From Pseudomonas capeferrum (GTDB taxonomy: Bacteria > Pseudomonadota > Gammaproteobacteria > Pseudomonadales > Pseudomonadaceae): DNA of 64,000 nt. The translations under genes were made by a program, and so were the position numbers. The number at the start of each line of letters is the position of its first letter. Positions within the stretch are counted from its first letter, which is position 1. Location of the stretch: positions 124,001-188,000 of the forward strand of contig NZ_JAAMQM010000002.1 in assembly GCF_013523055.1 (NCBI RefSeq). Direction: 5' to 3'. Of the stretch, positions 26,518 through 35,549 are shown piece by piece. Under the pieces are notes generated by a model, which ran no database searches, was not told the DNA's origin, and worked only from the letters and a program-made list of their open reading frames with translations.

Positions 26518-27963
26518 ATGGCTGCTCATCCCACTCTACCCAGCGGCGGAACAGGCCGTGCCCCAGCGCCCCGGAAACTGGGACTCACATCCTTGTTGGC
26601 GGTAGCCATTGGCCTGGTCGTCTCCCAAGGCGTCATGGTCTTGATGCTGCAAGGCGTGGGGATTGCCGGGTTCGGCTTCATCATCCCGCTGGCAATCGCC
26701 TGGTTGCTCGCCCTTTGCTATGCGTGCTCGTTTTCCGAACTGGCGCTGATGATGCCTCGTTCCGGGGGGCTGAGCACCTACACGGAAGTTGCGATCGGAC
26801 AGTTCCCGGCGATACTCGCGACGTTTTCAGGATACATAGTCGTCGCCATGTTCGCGCTCTCCGCCGAGCTCTTGTTGATGGAGTTCATCATCGACAAGGT
26901 CTACCCTCACTCGCTCCCTTCGTTATCGATAGCGTTTGGTGTTCTCGCATTGTTCACGGTGTTGAATCTATTCAATATCGATATCTTCGCGCGTCTTCAG
27001 ACGGCGCTTGCGGTTGTCATGGTGGTCATCCTGCTGGTAATGGGGCTTGGTGCGATTGCCAGTGATATCCCCACGCCGAACCCGACGGCCCTGGCGCAGT
27101 GGAATCCCATGGGCATGGGCGTGATCGCGCTTGCCGCCATGGCGGTATGGGGGTTTGTCGGCGCGGAGTTCGTCTGCCCCTTGGTGGAAGAAACACGTCG
27201 CCCGGAACGCGCTATCCCCGCATCGATGTTCATAGGGCTTACCGTTATCTTCGTGATCATCTGCGCTTATGGCCTAGGCGCTCTGTTGACCGTGCCGCAA
27301 GCGGAACTGGCGGCCAATGGACTGCCTCATTACCTTTTCGCCACGACCGTGTTCGGGGAGACCGGCAAGGTATTTCTGGTAGCCGCGTCGATCACTGCGA
27401 CCTGTAGCACGCTCAACAGCTCACTGGCGGCGATCCCGCGGATGCTCTTCGGCATGGCCCGGAACGGGCAAGCGTTCAAGGTGTTCAAGGTTCAAGGCAA
27501 GCGCAGCGGCGCTCCATGGGTCGCTGTGTTGTTCATCTCCGGCGTGACGGGCCTGCCGCTGCTGTTGATGCACGATCATCCCGACGCCATCAATCAGTTG
27601 CTGCTTTCCGCCGCTCTGGCATGGCTTCTGGCCTATGTGATCACGCACATCAATGTCATCGCCTTGAGACGCAGGTACCCGCTGGCCGCGCGGCCCTTCA
27701 AGACCCCCCTCTACCCCCTTCCACAGGCAGTCGGCATAGCAGGCATGCTCTATGCCATCTGGCATGTGTCACCGAGCCCGGACATGACCTTCGCCATTTT
27801 CGCCTATGCGGGCATGGTCCTGCTGCTAGTGTCCGTAATCGCGATCATCTGGATCAAGGTAGTGATGCGCAAGCCGCTGTTCAAGCCTGAACCCCTGGCG
27901 CTAGATGAACAGTCGAACCGTCCCGACTTGCCCGGCGTCACGGTACCCGGCGTGCCCGTTTGA
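26518..27963 (+). CDS. APC-family amino acid/amine permease
   Basis: A 481-residue inner-membrane transporter with about 12 helices and the APC fold; the first helix has LTSLLAVAIGLVVSQGVMV in place of the unwound GxG segment of the family, and helix 6 carries MAVWGFVGAEFVCPLVEETR, a typical amino-acid/polyamine permease signature. The ATG at 26518 is preceded by AAAAGG; an upstream in-frame start adds 32 residues without membrane character. Lying 160 bp behind the aminotransferase and in the same direction, it likely imports the amine substrate. Confidence 0.87.
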   Translation: MAAHPTLPSGGTGRAPAPRKLGLTSLLAVAIGLVVSQGVMVLMLQGVGIAGFGFIIPLAIAWLLALCYACSFSELALMMPRSGGLSTYTEVAIGQFPAILATFSGYIVVAMFALSAELLLMEFIIDKVYPHSLPSLSIAFGVLALFTVLNLFNIDIFARLQTALAVVMVVILLVMGLGAIASDIPTPNPTALAQWNPMGMGVIALAAMAVWGFVGAEFVCPLVEETRRPERAIPASMFIGLTVIFVIICAYGLGALLTVPQAELAANGLPHYLFATTVFGETGKVFLVAASITATCSTLNSSLAAIPRMLFGMARNGQAFKVFKVQGKRSGAPWVAVLFISGVTGLPLLLMHDHPDAINQLLLSAALAWLLAYVITHINVIALRRRYPLAARPFKTPLYPLPQAVGIAGMLYAIWHVSPSPDMTFAIFAYAGMVLLLVSVIAIIWIKVVMRKPLFKPEPLALDEQSNRPDLPGVTVPGVPV

Positions 27964-28117
27964 GGGACGAACAGGCGAGCGCTGTCGTTGTGGGTCGCGA
28001 TCCCTGTGGGGCATCGACCTCTCTTCGAGCAGCGCCTGGCCGAGCCTGTGCACTGCGCTCTTTTCTCATTACGCTGACAAGTCTCGCGGCCATCCAAAGT
28101 ATCTTCACTGTGAAGAA

Positions 28118-28250
28118 ACGGTCCGGGTCGATGCCCTTAATGCATTCATGGCCACCGTCGTCGCGGGAAGCTTTTCGGCGGCGGCTCGGTTGCTGGATAT
28201 CTCGCCCGCGCTGGGCAGCGGAGCAGTTCAATGTCTCGAGGTAGCCTTGG
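28118..28250 (+). pseudogene. LysR regulator N-terminal fragment
   Basis: VDALNAFMATVVAGSFSAAA and RLLDISPA are the start of a LysR winged HTH. The sequence degenerates after about 30 residues and there is no effector domain; it faces the alcohol dehydrogenase remnant that it probably once regulated. Confidence 0.7.
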
Positions 28251-28299
28251 GATCAGGTTGTTCGTCCGCTCCAGTGGGTCTGCGCACATCGCACATCAC

Positions 28300-28702
28300 T
28301 CACGCCCACGGTTCAGGTCCTGGGGGCCTCTCTCGCCGAGCGCTGTGAAAGCCATGGCGTCGACCGAGCCGAGCGCAAGGGTGTCGAGCTGTTGCGCCCG
28401 TGGGGCCGAATGGTCGATGACCTGGTGGGCGCCCAGTTCGCTCCCCCATTGACGGGTTTGCGGGCGCGAGGCGGTGCCGATCACCGTGAGCTGCGTGAGT
28501 CTGCGGGCCAGTTGAACCAGGATCGAGCCAACGCCGCCAGCGGCGCCGATTACAAGCTGGTGTCGACCGGGTTGACGGCGATCGCCTTGACCTCGACCAA
28601 CAGGTCGCGAGAGCCCGGCATGGGTTCCGGCAGATCCATCTCGAACAAGGATCGAGGGTCCTGGATCGGCAGGCCGGGTTGGCTGAATACGACGGCTTTC
28701 AT
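28300..28702 (-). pseudogene. Zinc-type alcohol dehydrogenase / quinone reductase remnant
   Basis: On the minus strand MKAVVFSQPGLPIQDPRSLF ... DLLVEVKAIAVNPVDT is the start of the GroES-like domain. At about 28551-28560 it jumps, in a new frame, to VIGAAGGVGSILVQLARRL and VIGTASRPQTRQWGSELGAH, the cofactor domain about 100 residues later. The C-terminal third is missing. An internal deletion plus truncation is the simplest reading. Confidence 0.75.
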
Positions 28703-28882
28703 GGGGGCATTGTCCTTTGCAGGGAGAGGAGGAGTGTCAGGGGATCTGTCCGGTCGTTTCTGAAAAGCAGGTCAATCGAAGGAACACTCTCAGCATTTCA
28801 TTGAAAATGAGCATGGACATGAACATAGGGACGAGCTGGGCCAGCGAGCACCCGGCGCTCGACCCATGTAGCTGGCACATAC

Positions 28883-28907
28883 CAAAAAAGCCGCTGGATA
28901 AGCGGCC
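28883..28907 (-). terminator. Intrinsic terminator of the solute-binding protein gene
   Basis: On the minus strand GCCGCT-TATCC-AGCGGC is followed by TTTTTT. It lies about 50 nt behind the stop of the gene at 28958. Confidence 0.88.
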
Positions 28908-28957
28908 TTTTCGGTATCGAGGGTACGAAGTCTATTGCAGCCAATTGGCTGGATCCT

Positions 28958-29998
28958 TCAGCGAGCGGCCCAGGCGTTGAAGCGCTCCTCGAGCTCCTCG
29001 CCGTGGTCGACCCAGAACTCGGCATCGACCAGCTGCGCCTGGGCCAGGTTGTCCGGCGCCGTCGGAAGCTGCTTCTGGACCTCGACCGGCAGTTGCGAGA
29101 GGGCTTCGGTGCGGACCGGGCCGTATGGAATCTGGGTGGAGAAGGTTTTCTGGGACTCGACCTGGCTGGCGAAGGCGATGAATTTCTCTGCCAGTGCCTT
29201 GTTCTTCGAACCGCGCACGATGGCCCAATGATCGGGATCGTAGAGGCTGCCGGGCCAGACGATGCTCAGCTGGGAGCCTTCTTTCTGCGCCGCGGCGATC
29301 CGGCCATTGTAGGCGGCCGACATCACCACGTCCCCGGCCATCAACCACTGAGGCGGCTGGGCGCCGGCTTCCCACCACTGGATGTTTTTCTTGATCTCGT
29401 CCAGCTTGCGAAATGCGCGGTTCACACCCTCGGGCGTGCCCAGCACCTTGTAGAGATCGTCCCGGCTGACTCCATCGGCGAGCAAGGCGACTTCCAACGT
29501 GTACTTGGCCCCTTTGCGCAGGCCGCGTTTACCAGGAAAACGCTGGATGTCCCAGAAGTCGGCCCATGAGCTGGGGCCGACAGTGAGTTTCTGAGCGTTG
29601 TAGGCGAGCACCATCGACCAGACATAGCTGGCCACGCCGCATTCGCTCACGGTGCCAGGCAGGTAGCTTGATTGGTCGCCGAGGATCGCCGGATCCATGC
29701 GCTCGAAAAGCCCCTCTTCGCAGCCGCGGATGAGCTCCGGGCTCTCGACCTCTACCACATCCCAGGAGACATGGCCCACATCGACCATCGCCTTGATCTT
29801 GGAAAGCTCTCCGTTGTACTCGCCCGCCACTACCTTGGCAGCGCCGCTTTTTTCGAAGGGCTGGAAGTAGGCTGCCTGTTGGGCGACCTTGGTCGCACCG
29901 CCGAATGAAATGACGGTAAGGCTGGATTCCTCGCAAAGGGCTGGAAAACTGGCGGCGCAAAGAAACGCCAGGCTGATCGATGCGGTGTAAGTACGCAT
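28958..29998 (-). CDS. ABC transporter solute-binding protein (PotD-like)
   Basis: A 346-residue periplasmic binding protein with a signal peptide (ASISLAFLCAASFPALCEES) and a family-1 fold: LTVISFGGATKVAQQAAYF at the N-terminus, then GEYNGELSKIKAMV, SWDVVEVESPELIRGCEEGL and the hinge-side AYNGRIAAAQKEGSQLSIVW. This pattern is that of putrescine/spermidine and related amine binders. GAGGGAG lies seven bases before the ATG. No ABC permease or ATPase gene is next to it, so it must share membrane components encoded elsewhere. A LysR gene is divergent from it. Confidence 0.87.
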   Translation of the reverse strand: MRTYTASISLAFLCAASFPALCEESSLTVISFGGATKVAQQAAYFQPFEKSGAAKVVAGEYNGELSKIKAMVDVGHVSWDVVEVESPELIRGCEEGLFERMDPAILGDQSSYLPGTVSECGVASYVWSMVLAYNAQKLTVGPSSWADFWDIQRFPGKRGLRKGAKYTLEVALLADGVSRDDLYKVLGTPEGVNRAFRKLDEIKKNIQWWEAGAQPPQWLMAGDVVMSAAYNGRIAAAQKEGSQLSIVWPGSLYDPDHWAIVRGSKNKALAEKFIAFASQVESQKTFSTQIPYGPVRTEALSQLPVEVQKQLPTAPDNLAQAQLVDAEFWVDHGEELEERFNAWAAR

Positions 29999-30315
29999 GA
30001 GACTCCCTCACTACTTGTGGTTGTGTTTGTGTGTGTAGAGGCAGTAGGGCCAGCCGGCCCGAGGTCGTGACACTGGTGAAGCGTCCCGGTCGATTTTTAT
30101 GATTGTCGACCGCCCATGGTCTGATGCCGGTCATTGAGGTAGATGGTGCGCCACTATGGTCGCAAGGAAAACGAGTAAAAATATGCTTCAGTCATATGAA
30201 AAAGCTCTGTAGCCGCACGCCCACCCGTTCACTGTCCTGGGTTAATGTGGTCATCACTCGAAGAACACCGCTTTCGCTAACGCGCTGGCCGGCAAACCTT
30301 GCATCCGGGGTACCT
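29999..30315. promoter_or_regulatory. Divergent promoter region, solute-binding protein and LysR genes
   Basis: 317 bp between divergent starts. LysR proteins usually bind between themselves and the divergent target; I cannot single out a T-N11-A site here. No other gene is seen. Confidence 0.5.
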
Positions 30316-31233
30316 GTGGCTTCCTATACGTTGAGACAGCTCAAATACTTTGTGACGACCGTGGAGGCCGGCAGTGTCGCCGAGGCTTCGCGCCAGCTGT
30401 ACATCGCGCAACCCTCGATCTCCACGGCGGTCAAGAACCTCGAGGAAAGCTTCGGGGTTCAACTGTTCATTCGTCACCACGCCCAGGGTGTCTCCCTGAC
30501 CCCGAGCGGCAAGCGCTTCTACCACAAGGCGCAGGAACTGCTGCGCCTGGCTCATGAATTCGAACAGAATGCCTTGGCCGACAACGATGTCGTGACCGGC
30601 CAGATCGATATCGGCTGTTTCGAAACGGTGGCGCCGCTCTACCTGCCGCAGCTGATAGCCGGCTTCAACGAACTTTATCCAGGGGTCGACATTCGCATCC
30701 GCGACGGCGACCAGCAGGAACTGGTGCAAGGGCTGACCTCAGGCTCGTTCGACCTGGCGATCCTGTATGACCACGAGCTGGACAACACCATCGAAACCGA
30801 ACCCCTGATGCCGCCACAGAGACCCTACGTGCTCTTGCCCGCCAATCACCGCTATGCCGGGCAGGCACAGGTATCGCTCAGGGACCTGGTGAGAGAGCCC
30901 ATGATCCTTCTGGACGTGCTGCCCAGCCGCACGTATTTCGTGAGCCTGTTCCATGAGCTCGACCTGACGCCCAACATCGTCTTCGGCTCACCCTCGATCG
31001 AGATGGTGCGCGGCATGGTCGGTCAGGGCTTTGGTTTCTCGCTTCTGGTGACGCGTCCGCACTCCACCAGCACTTACGATGGCAAGGAGGTCGTGGCGAT
31101 CGAGATCGCCGAGCCGGTGACGATGTCGGGGCTGGCCAGCGCAAGGCTGCGCAAGGCGCAACTGACGAAACCGGCGCAGCTGTTCGTGAACTTCTGCCGG
31201 GAGAGGCTGACGCAGATGAGTCAGGAGACCTGA
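30316..31233 (+). CDS. LysR-family transcriptional regulator
   Basis: A 305-residue regulator: HTH at residues 1-60 (YTLRQLKYFVTTVEAGSVAE, IAQPSISTAVKNLEESFG) and an effector domain with IDIGCFETVAPLYLPQLIAG. The GTG start at 30316 with GGGGT upstream puts the HTH at the N-terminus; a longer in-frame reading adds 71 non-family residues. It is divergent from the solute-binding protein gene and lies next to the monooxygenase-RidA-DUF1028-deacylase operon, either of which may be its target. Confidence 0.88.
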   Translation: MASYTLRQLKYFVTTVEAGSVAEASRQLYIAQPSISTAVKNLEESFGVQLFIRHHAQGVSLTPSGKRFYHKAQELLRLAHEFEQNALADNDVVTGQIDIGCFETVAPLYLPQLIAGFNELYPGVDIRIRDGDQQELVQGLTSGSFDLAILYDHELDNTIETEPLMPPQRPYVLLPANHRYAGQAQVSLRDLVREPMILLDVLPSRTYFVSLFHELDLTPNIVFGSPSIEMVRGMVGQGFGFSLLVTRPHSTSTYDGKEVVAIEIAEPVTMSGLASARLRKAQLTKPAQLFVNFCRERLTQMSQET

Positions 31234-31327
31234 GACGCGGGTTTTTCACGTGGCTTCGTAGAGAACCGCGGGCAAGCTCTGATGCAATCAAAAAGGCGAG
31301 GGGTCGTGCTGAGGCTTGTGTTCCACT

Positions 31328-31806
31328 CCATAAGCCTGCGGCGAGTCTGATGGCCTTGTCGCGGGACGAGCCCGCTCGCCACTGGGATGCGGTGCGGCGA
31401 CAAGCGAGTCAGGGGCCGCACGTGAGACAAGCCAGTTCATCATTGGGGCATGTGCGCTACGTATCCATAAGCCTGCGGCGAGTCTGATGGCCTTGTCGCG
31501 GGACGAGCCCGCTCGCCACCGGTATGCGGTGCGGCGACAAGTGAGTCAGGGTCCGCACGTGAGACAAGCCAGTTCATCATTGGGGGCATGCATTCGCTGC
31601 GCTACGTACCCATAAGCCTGCGGCGAGTCTGATGGCCTTGTCGCGGGACGAGCCCGCTCGCCACCGGGATGCGGTGCGGCGACAAGCGAGTCAGGGGCCG
31701 CACGTGAGACAAGCCAGCTCATCATTGGGAACATGCATTCGCTGCACCACGTACCGGTGGCGAGCGGGCTTGTCCCGCGACAAGGCCCTCAGCCTTATGA
31801 AAGACT
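31328..31806. repeat. Tandem array of three REP-bearing units, closed by an inverted REP
   Basis: Three units start at 31328, 31465 and 31610 with CCATAAGCCTGCGGCGAGTC, each holding one REP core (GGGACGAGCCCGCTCGCCAC) and the segment GCGGCGACAAGCGAGTCAGG. Unit lengths are 137 and 145 bp. After the third, an oppositely oriented REP (GGTGGCGAGCGGGCTTGTCC) closes the array. Nothing in it looks coding. Confidence 0.88.
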
Positions 31807-31883
31807 TTGAGAGAAAACTAAAAGCACGGTAAATGAACCGTAATGTCGCTTCTTGATTGACTGGCAATGAAGCAAGTTCCGGC

Positions 31884-33041
31884 TCAAGCGCCGAGGTAGG
31901 TGGCCACGCGCAGCATCATCTCATCGCAGCGCTTCAACTGATCCAGGCTCACGTACTCGTCGGGCTTGTGGCCCTGGTCCATGCTCCCGGGCCCGCAGAC
32001 GACCGTGGGTATGCCGGCCTGGTCGAACAGGCCTCCCTCGGTGCCAAAGGCGACGGTACCGAATTCCGCGCAACCGCACAGATCCGCCACAAGCAGCGCG
32101 GCTTCGCTGTCTGCGGGCGTGGCCAGGCCTGGGTAAGCGCTCAGGGGGCGCAGGTAGATGCCGGTGTCCGCCTTCACCGCCTGCATGCGCGGTACCAGGG
32201 CATCCGTGGCGAAACGCTCCAGGGCGTCGGCGACCTCCTGGGCATCGAAGCCTGGCAAGGCACGCACCTCGAAATCGAACTCGCACTCGGCCGGCACGAT
32301 ATTCAGCGCTCGCCCCCCCTGGATGACGCCGGTCTGGATGGTGGAGTAGGGGGGATCGAACCGCGCGTCATGCTTGCCAGGCTCGGCGAGCGCTTCCCCG
32401 ATCTCGCCCAGCCGACCGATCAGCCTTGCCGCATACTCGATCGCGTTGACCCCATAGGGCGCATACGCCGAGTGGCAGGCAGCGCCTTTCACCTGGCAAC
32501 GCATCGCCAGCTTGCCCTTGTGGCCAAGCACCGGCTTGAGTTCGGTCGGCTCGCCGATGAGGCACAGTCTGGGTTTATTAGGCCGCTGCTCGAGGCGGGC
32601 GAGCATGGAGCGCACCCCCAGGCAGCCCACTTCTTCGTCATAGGAAAAGGCCAGGTGCACCGGCCGACGCAGGGCGCTTTCGACGAACCTGGGCACCGCG
32701 GCCAGGACGCAGGCAATGAAGCCCTTCATGTCCGCCGTGCCGCGGCCATGCAGCCGGCCATCCGCTTCGGTCAGGGTGAAGGGATCGAAGGTCCAGTCCT
32801 GACCGTCGACCGGCACCACGTCGGTGTGGCCCGACAGCACGATGCCGCCTGACGTATCCGGGCCGATGCTTGCGAACAGGTTGGCCTTGGTACGTTCGTC
32901 GTTGAACAGCAGCTCGCTGTCCACACCGAACCCAGCCAGGTAATCCCTGATGAAATAGATCAGCTCCAGGTTCGAGTCGCGGCTCACGGTGGCGAAGCCG
33001 ACCAGCCGCTCGAGCAATGCCCGGCTGGATTGGCTACTCAT
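31884..33041 (-). CDS. ArgE-like M20 deacylase
   Basis: A 385-residue metallo-hydrolase of the acetylornithine deacetylase group, removing an acyl group from an amino acid. Motifs: SGHTDVVPVDGQDW (metal His and catalytic Asp), RGTADMKGFIA (bridging Asp), YDEEVGCLG (general base Glu), CLIGEPTEL, and the late metal ligand in MDQGHKPDEYV. The ATG at 33041 overlaps the stop of the DUF1028 gene by 8 nt, implying translational coupling. It is the last gene of a four-gene operon with a flavin monooxygenase, RidA and DUF1028 proteins, so catabolic deacylation is more likely than arginine synthesis. Confidence 0.87.
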   Translation of the reverse strand: MSSQSSRALLERLVGFATVSRDSNLELIYFIRDYLAGFGVDSELLFNDERTKANLFASIGPDTSGGIVLSGHTDVVPVDGQDWTFDPFTLTEADGRLHGRGTADMKGFIACVLAAVPRFVESALRRPVHLAFSYDEEVGCLGVRSMLARLEQRPNKPRLCLIGEPTELKPVLGHKGKLAMRCQVKGAACHSAYAPYGVNAIEYAARLIGRLGEIGEALAEPGKHDARFDPPYSTIQTGVIQGGRALNIVPAECEFDFEVRALPGFDAQEVADALERFATDALVPRMQAVKADTGIYLRPLSAYPGLATPADSEAALLVADLCGCAEFGTVAFGTEGGLFDQAGIPTVVCGPGSMDQGHKPDEYVSLDQLKRCDEMMLRVATYLGA

Positions 33042-33711
33042 CCCCGGGCACTCCGTAGCTCGGTGCCGCCGTGGGGTCGAGCGCACGGGTGAGGTAATCC
33101 TGCAGCTGCGGTTTGTAGGTTTCCCAGAGCGAATCCAGTTGGCCTATCGGATCCGCGTCGGCCCAGTCCACGCGCAGGTCCGCGATCGGCCAGACCAGGT
33201 CACCGACGATCTTCATCGCCGCCGAATGCACGGGCCCGGCCTCGCCTCCTGCCGCCATCGCCGCATGCATGGCCGCCATGAGGCGATCGCCGAGTTGGCC
33301 GGGGGCGCTTTCGAATGCCTCGACCATGGCCTGGATCACATCGACGCTGGACAGCAGGTTGCCCGCGGCTGCGCACTGGTCACCGGCCACCGCGTTGTGA
33401 ATGCCCAGGGATTCCTTGCCGCTGAAGGTCGCGATACGGCCGTCGCTGTCGATGACGGTGACCTGTCGATACTGGCTCCAGCCATTGGCATGCAGGGCAC
33501 GGTCCAGGGCCACGCCAGGCTCGAGCTGTTCGTGCTCCAGCAGGTCGAGAATTTCAGGGCCCAGTGCCGGCAGCGTGATGTTCTGGGTGGATACCGCGCC
33601 GACACCGGCCCTGACCCACGGGCAGCGCGCGCCGACAGCGATGCTGGAAGAACTGATGGCAATACCGAGCTGGCCCGTTTCCGAGCAGCGACCGATGATG
33701 GAGAACGTCAT
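33034..33711 (-). CDS. DUF1028 protein (Ntn-hydrolase-like)
   Basis: A 225-residue protein of the DUF1028 family, which has an Ntn-hydrolase fold of unknown substrate. It starts TFSIIGRCSETGQLGIAISS, continues SSIAVGARCPWVRAGVGAVS and TQNITLPALGPEILDLL, and has a middle FSGKESLGIHNAVAGDQCAA and AAGNLLSSVDVIQAMVEAFE, all typical of the family. The ATG lies in a conserved context at 33711. Downstream it overlaps the ArgE-like gene by 8 nt; upstream the RidA gene ends 79 nt away. DUF1028 genes are often found with amidohydrolases and RidA, suggesting an amide-hydrolysis step. Confidence 0.88.
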   Translation of the reverse strand: MTFSIIGRCSETGQLGIAISSSSIAVGARCPWVRAGVGAVSTQNITLPALGPEILDLLEHEQLEPGVALDRALHANGWSQYRQVTVIDSDGRIATFSGKESLGIHNAVAGDQCAAAGNLLSSVDVIQAMVEAFESAPGQLGDRLMAAMHAAMAAGGEAGPVHSAAMKIVGDLVWPIADLRVDWADADPIGQLDSLWETYKPQLQDYLTRALDPTAAPSYGVPGDE

Positions 33712-33790
33712 GTACTACTCCTCGAAATTCCTGGAATACAGAGACCGGGCTACCAGCATGGGAGAACGGCCTCCATGGATCACTTGCCGA

Positions 33791-34216
33791 TCAGCTCGCC
33801 TGCCAATCTTCCGGGATCACCGCGATGACGTCGATTTCCATCAGCCACTGCGGTTGCGCCAGGGCGGAAACGACCAGGCCGGTAGAGATCGGGAATACGC
33901 CCTTGAGCCACTTGCCCACCACTTGATAAACCGGCTCGCGGTAGCGAGGGTCGATGATGTAGGTCGTGGTCTTGACGATGTGCGACAGATCGCTGCCAGC
34001 CTCTTCGAGAAGCTGTTTGATGTTCTTCATCGCCTGTTCGGTCTGGGCGGCGGGGTCGCCCAGGCCCACCAGGCGACCCTCGAAGTCGGTGCCTACCTGG
34101 CCCCGCACATAGACCGTGTTGCCGGCGCGCACGGCCTGGCACAGGTCGTTGTCCAGCGTCTGGTTGGGGTAGGTTGCCTTGGTGTTGAACATGCGAATGC
34201 GGGTATGGGTTGCCAT
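33791..34216 (-). CDS. RidA-family enamine/imine deaminase
   Basis: A 141-residue YjgF/YER057c/UK114-family protein. Signatures: NDLCQAVRAGNTVYVRGQVG, GDPAAQTEQAMKNIKQLLEE, TTYIIDPRYREPVYQVV and the C-terminal PQWLMEIDVIAVIP with the usual Glu. Such proteins deaminate reactive enamines or imines released by other enzymes. Start at 34216 is supported by AGGAT upstream. In this operon, directly after a flavin monooxygenase, it could detoxify or process an imine formed by N-oxidation or deamination. Confidence 0.9.
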   Translation of the reverse strand: MATHTRIRMFNTKATYPNQTLDNDLCQAVRAGNTVYVRGQVGTDFEGRLVGLGDPAAQTEQAMKNIKQLLEEAGSDLSHIVKTTTYIIDPRYREPVYQVVGKWLKGVFPISTGLVVSALAQPQWLMEIDVIAVIPEDWQAS

Positions 34217-34271
34217 GTCTGTTCGATCCTGTTGAATCAGAGTGTCGTGAGGGGGGGTACCCGGCTGGAAC

Positions 34272-35549
34272 TTACTGTTCCTGCTCGCGCTGGGTAGCGT
34301 CGCGGTAGGACAGATAGGTGCGCTGGGTAGCGATGTGGCCAGCCACATGCTTGGCGTCATGCCAGACCCCCCAGATGAACGCCGAACCCCGACGGGACAA
34401 CCATGGCAGGCCCAGGAAGTACACGCCCGGCTCGCTGGAAACACCGCGCTGATGCTTCGGCTTGCCGCGCTCGTCGAACGCGTCCACCTTGAGCCAGCTG
34501 TAATCGACGGAGTAGCCAGTCGCCCAGATGATCGAAGTGATTCCGGCCTCGGCCAGGTTCAGCTCGAGCACGGGATGAGTCACGCAGTCAGGATCGGGGT
34601 AGCGAGTGCGCGCCTCCGGCTCTTCCGGCAGGTCCAGGCCGTTGCGCGCGATATAGGCATCCGCGGCATCCAGCAGGGCCAGGTAATTCTCATCGCCAGC
34701 GGTCAGGTTGGCCGTCAAGTCGTCCTGGAACTTGACCGCGCCGTTTTCGAACGACTGGGTCAGGCCGACAAGGGTCATGCCTTGATGAGCCAGGCCACGG
34801 AAGTCGACGGTGTTGCCACCCCGAGCGCCACTGACCGCAATGGTGACGTGCTCCCGCCCTTTTTTGACCGTTTCGGCATCCCACTCGCCCAGCACTCCGA
34901 GCCACCAGCAGAAATCGCGGTTGCGATAGGCGCGCGGCGGACGATCATGCGCGCCGACGGACAGGTACACCTTCCTGCCAGCGCGTTGCAGCTCATCGGC
35001 GATCTGGACACCGGACGAACCGGCGCCTACCACCAGGACAGCACCCTCTGGCAGCTGCTCGGGGTTGAAATAGGCGGCGGAGTGGATCTGGTGGATGTTG
35101 TCATCCGCGGGAGCGATCGGTGGTATGACGGGTTTCTGGAATGGGCCAGTTGCCACGACGACACGGTTCGCTTCGATCACCCCATCGGAGGTCTCGACGG
35201 TGAAACCCGGGCGACCCACATTGCGAACCACCTGACGGACTTCCACGCCGGTGCGGATGGGGGCATCGAATTTCTTCGCGTAGGTTTCGAAATACGCCGC
35301 GACCTGATCCTTGGAGGCGAAGGCATCGGGAGCAAGCCCATCGAATTCCAGGCCAGGGAAGCGATCGTGCCATGCCGGGCCATTTGCAACCAACGAGTCC
35401 CAACGGCCCGTGCGCCACGCTTCGGCGATTCGGCTACGTTCGAGGACGAGATGAGGGATGCCGAGCGTGCTCAGGTGCTCGCTAATTGCGATACCGGCTT
35501 GACCAGCGCCAACCACAAGGGTATCGATCTCTGTTTTTTGTACTGGCAT
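34272..35549 (-). CDS. Flavin-containing monooxygenase (FMO/NAD(P)-binding type)
   Basis: A 425-residue FAD- and NADPH-dependent monooxygenase. GAGQAGIA near residue 15 is the FAD Rossmann site; WDSLVANGPAWHDRFPG follows; GAGSSGVQIADELQ near 170 is the NADPH site; IIWATGYSVDYSWL near 330 is the conserved ATG motif. This layout matches the YUCCA/FMO-like and Baeyer-Villiger relatives, which N- or S-oxygenate small amines or sulfides. AAGGAT lies seven bases before the ATG at 35549. It is the first gene of the operon with RidA, DUF1028 and ArgE-like genes. Confidence 0.88.
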   Translation of the reverse strand: MPVQKTEIDTLVVGAGQAGIAISEHLSTLGIPHLVLERSRIAEAWRTGRWDSLVANGPAWHDRFPGLEFDGLAPDAFASKDQVAAYFETYAKKFDAPIRTGVEVRQVVRNVGRPGFTVETSDGVIEANRVVVATGPFQKPVIPPIAPADDNIHQIHSAAYFNPEQLPEGAVLVVGAGSSGVQIADELQRAGRKVYLSVGAHDRPPRAYRNRDFCWWLGVLGEWDAETVKKGREHVTIAVSGARGGNTVDFRGLAHQGMTLVGLTQSFENGAVKFQDDLTANLTAGDENYLALLDAADAYIARNGLDLPEEPEARTRYPDPDCVTHPVLELNLAEAGITSIIWATGYSVDYSWLKVDAFDERGKPKHQRGVSSEPGVYFLGLPWLSRRGSAFIWGVWHDAKHVAGHIATQRTYLSYRDATQREQEQ

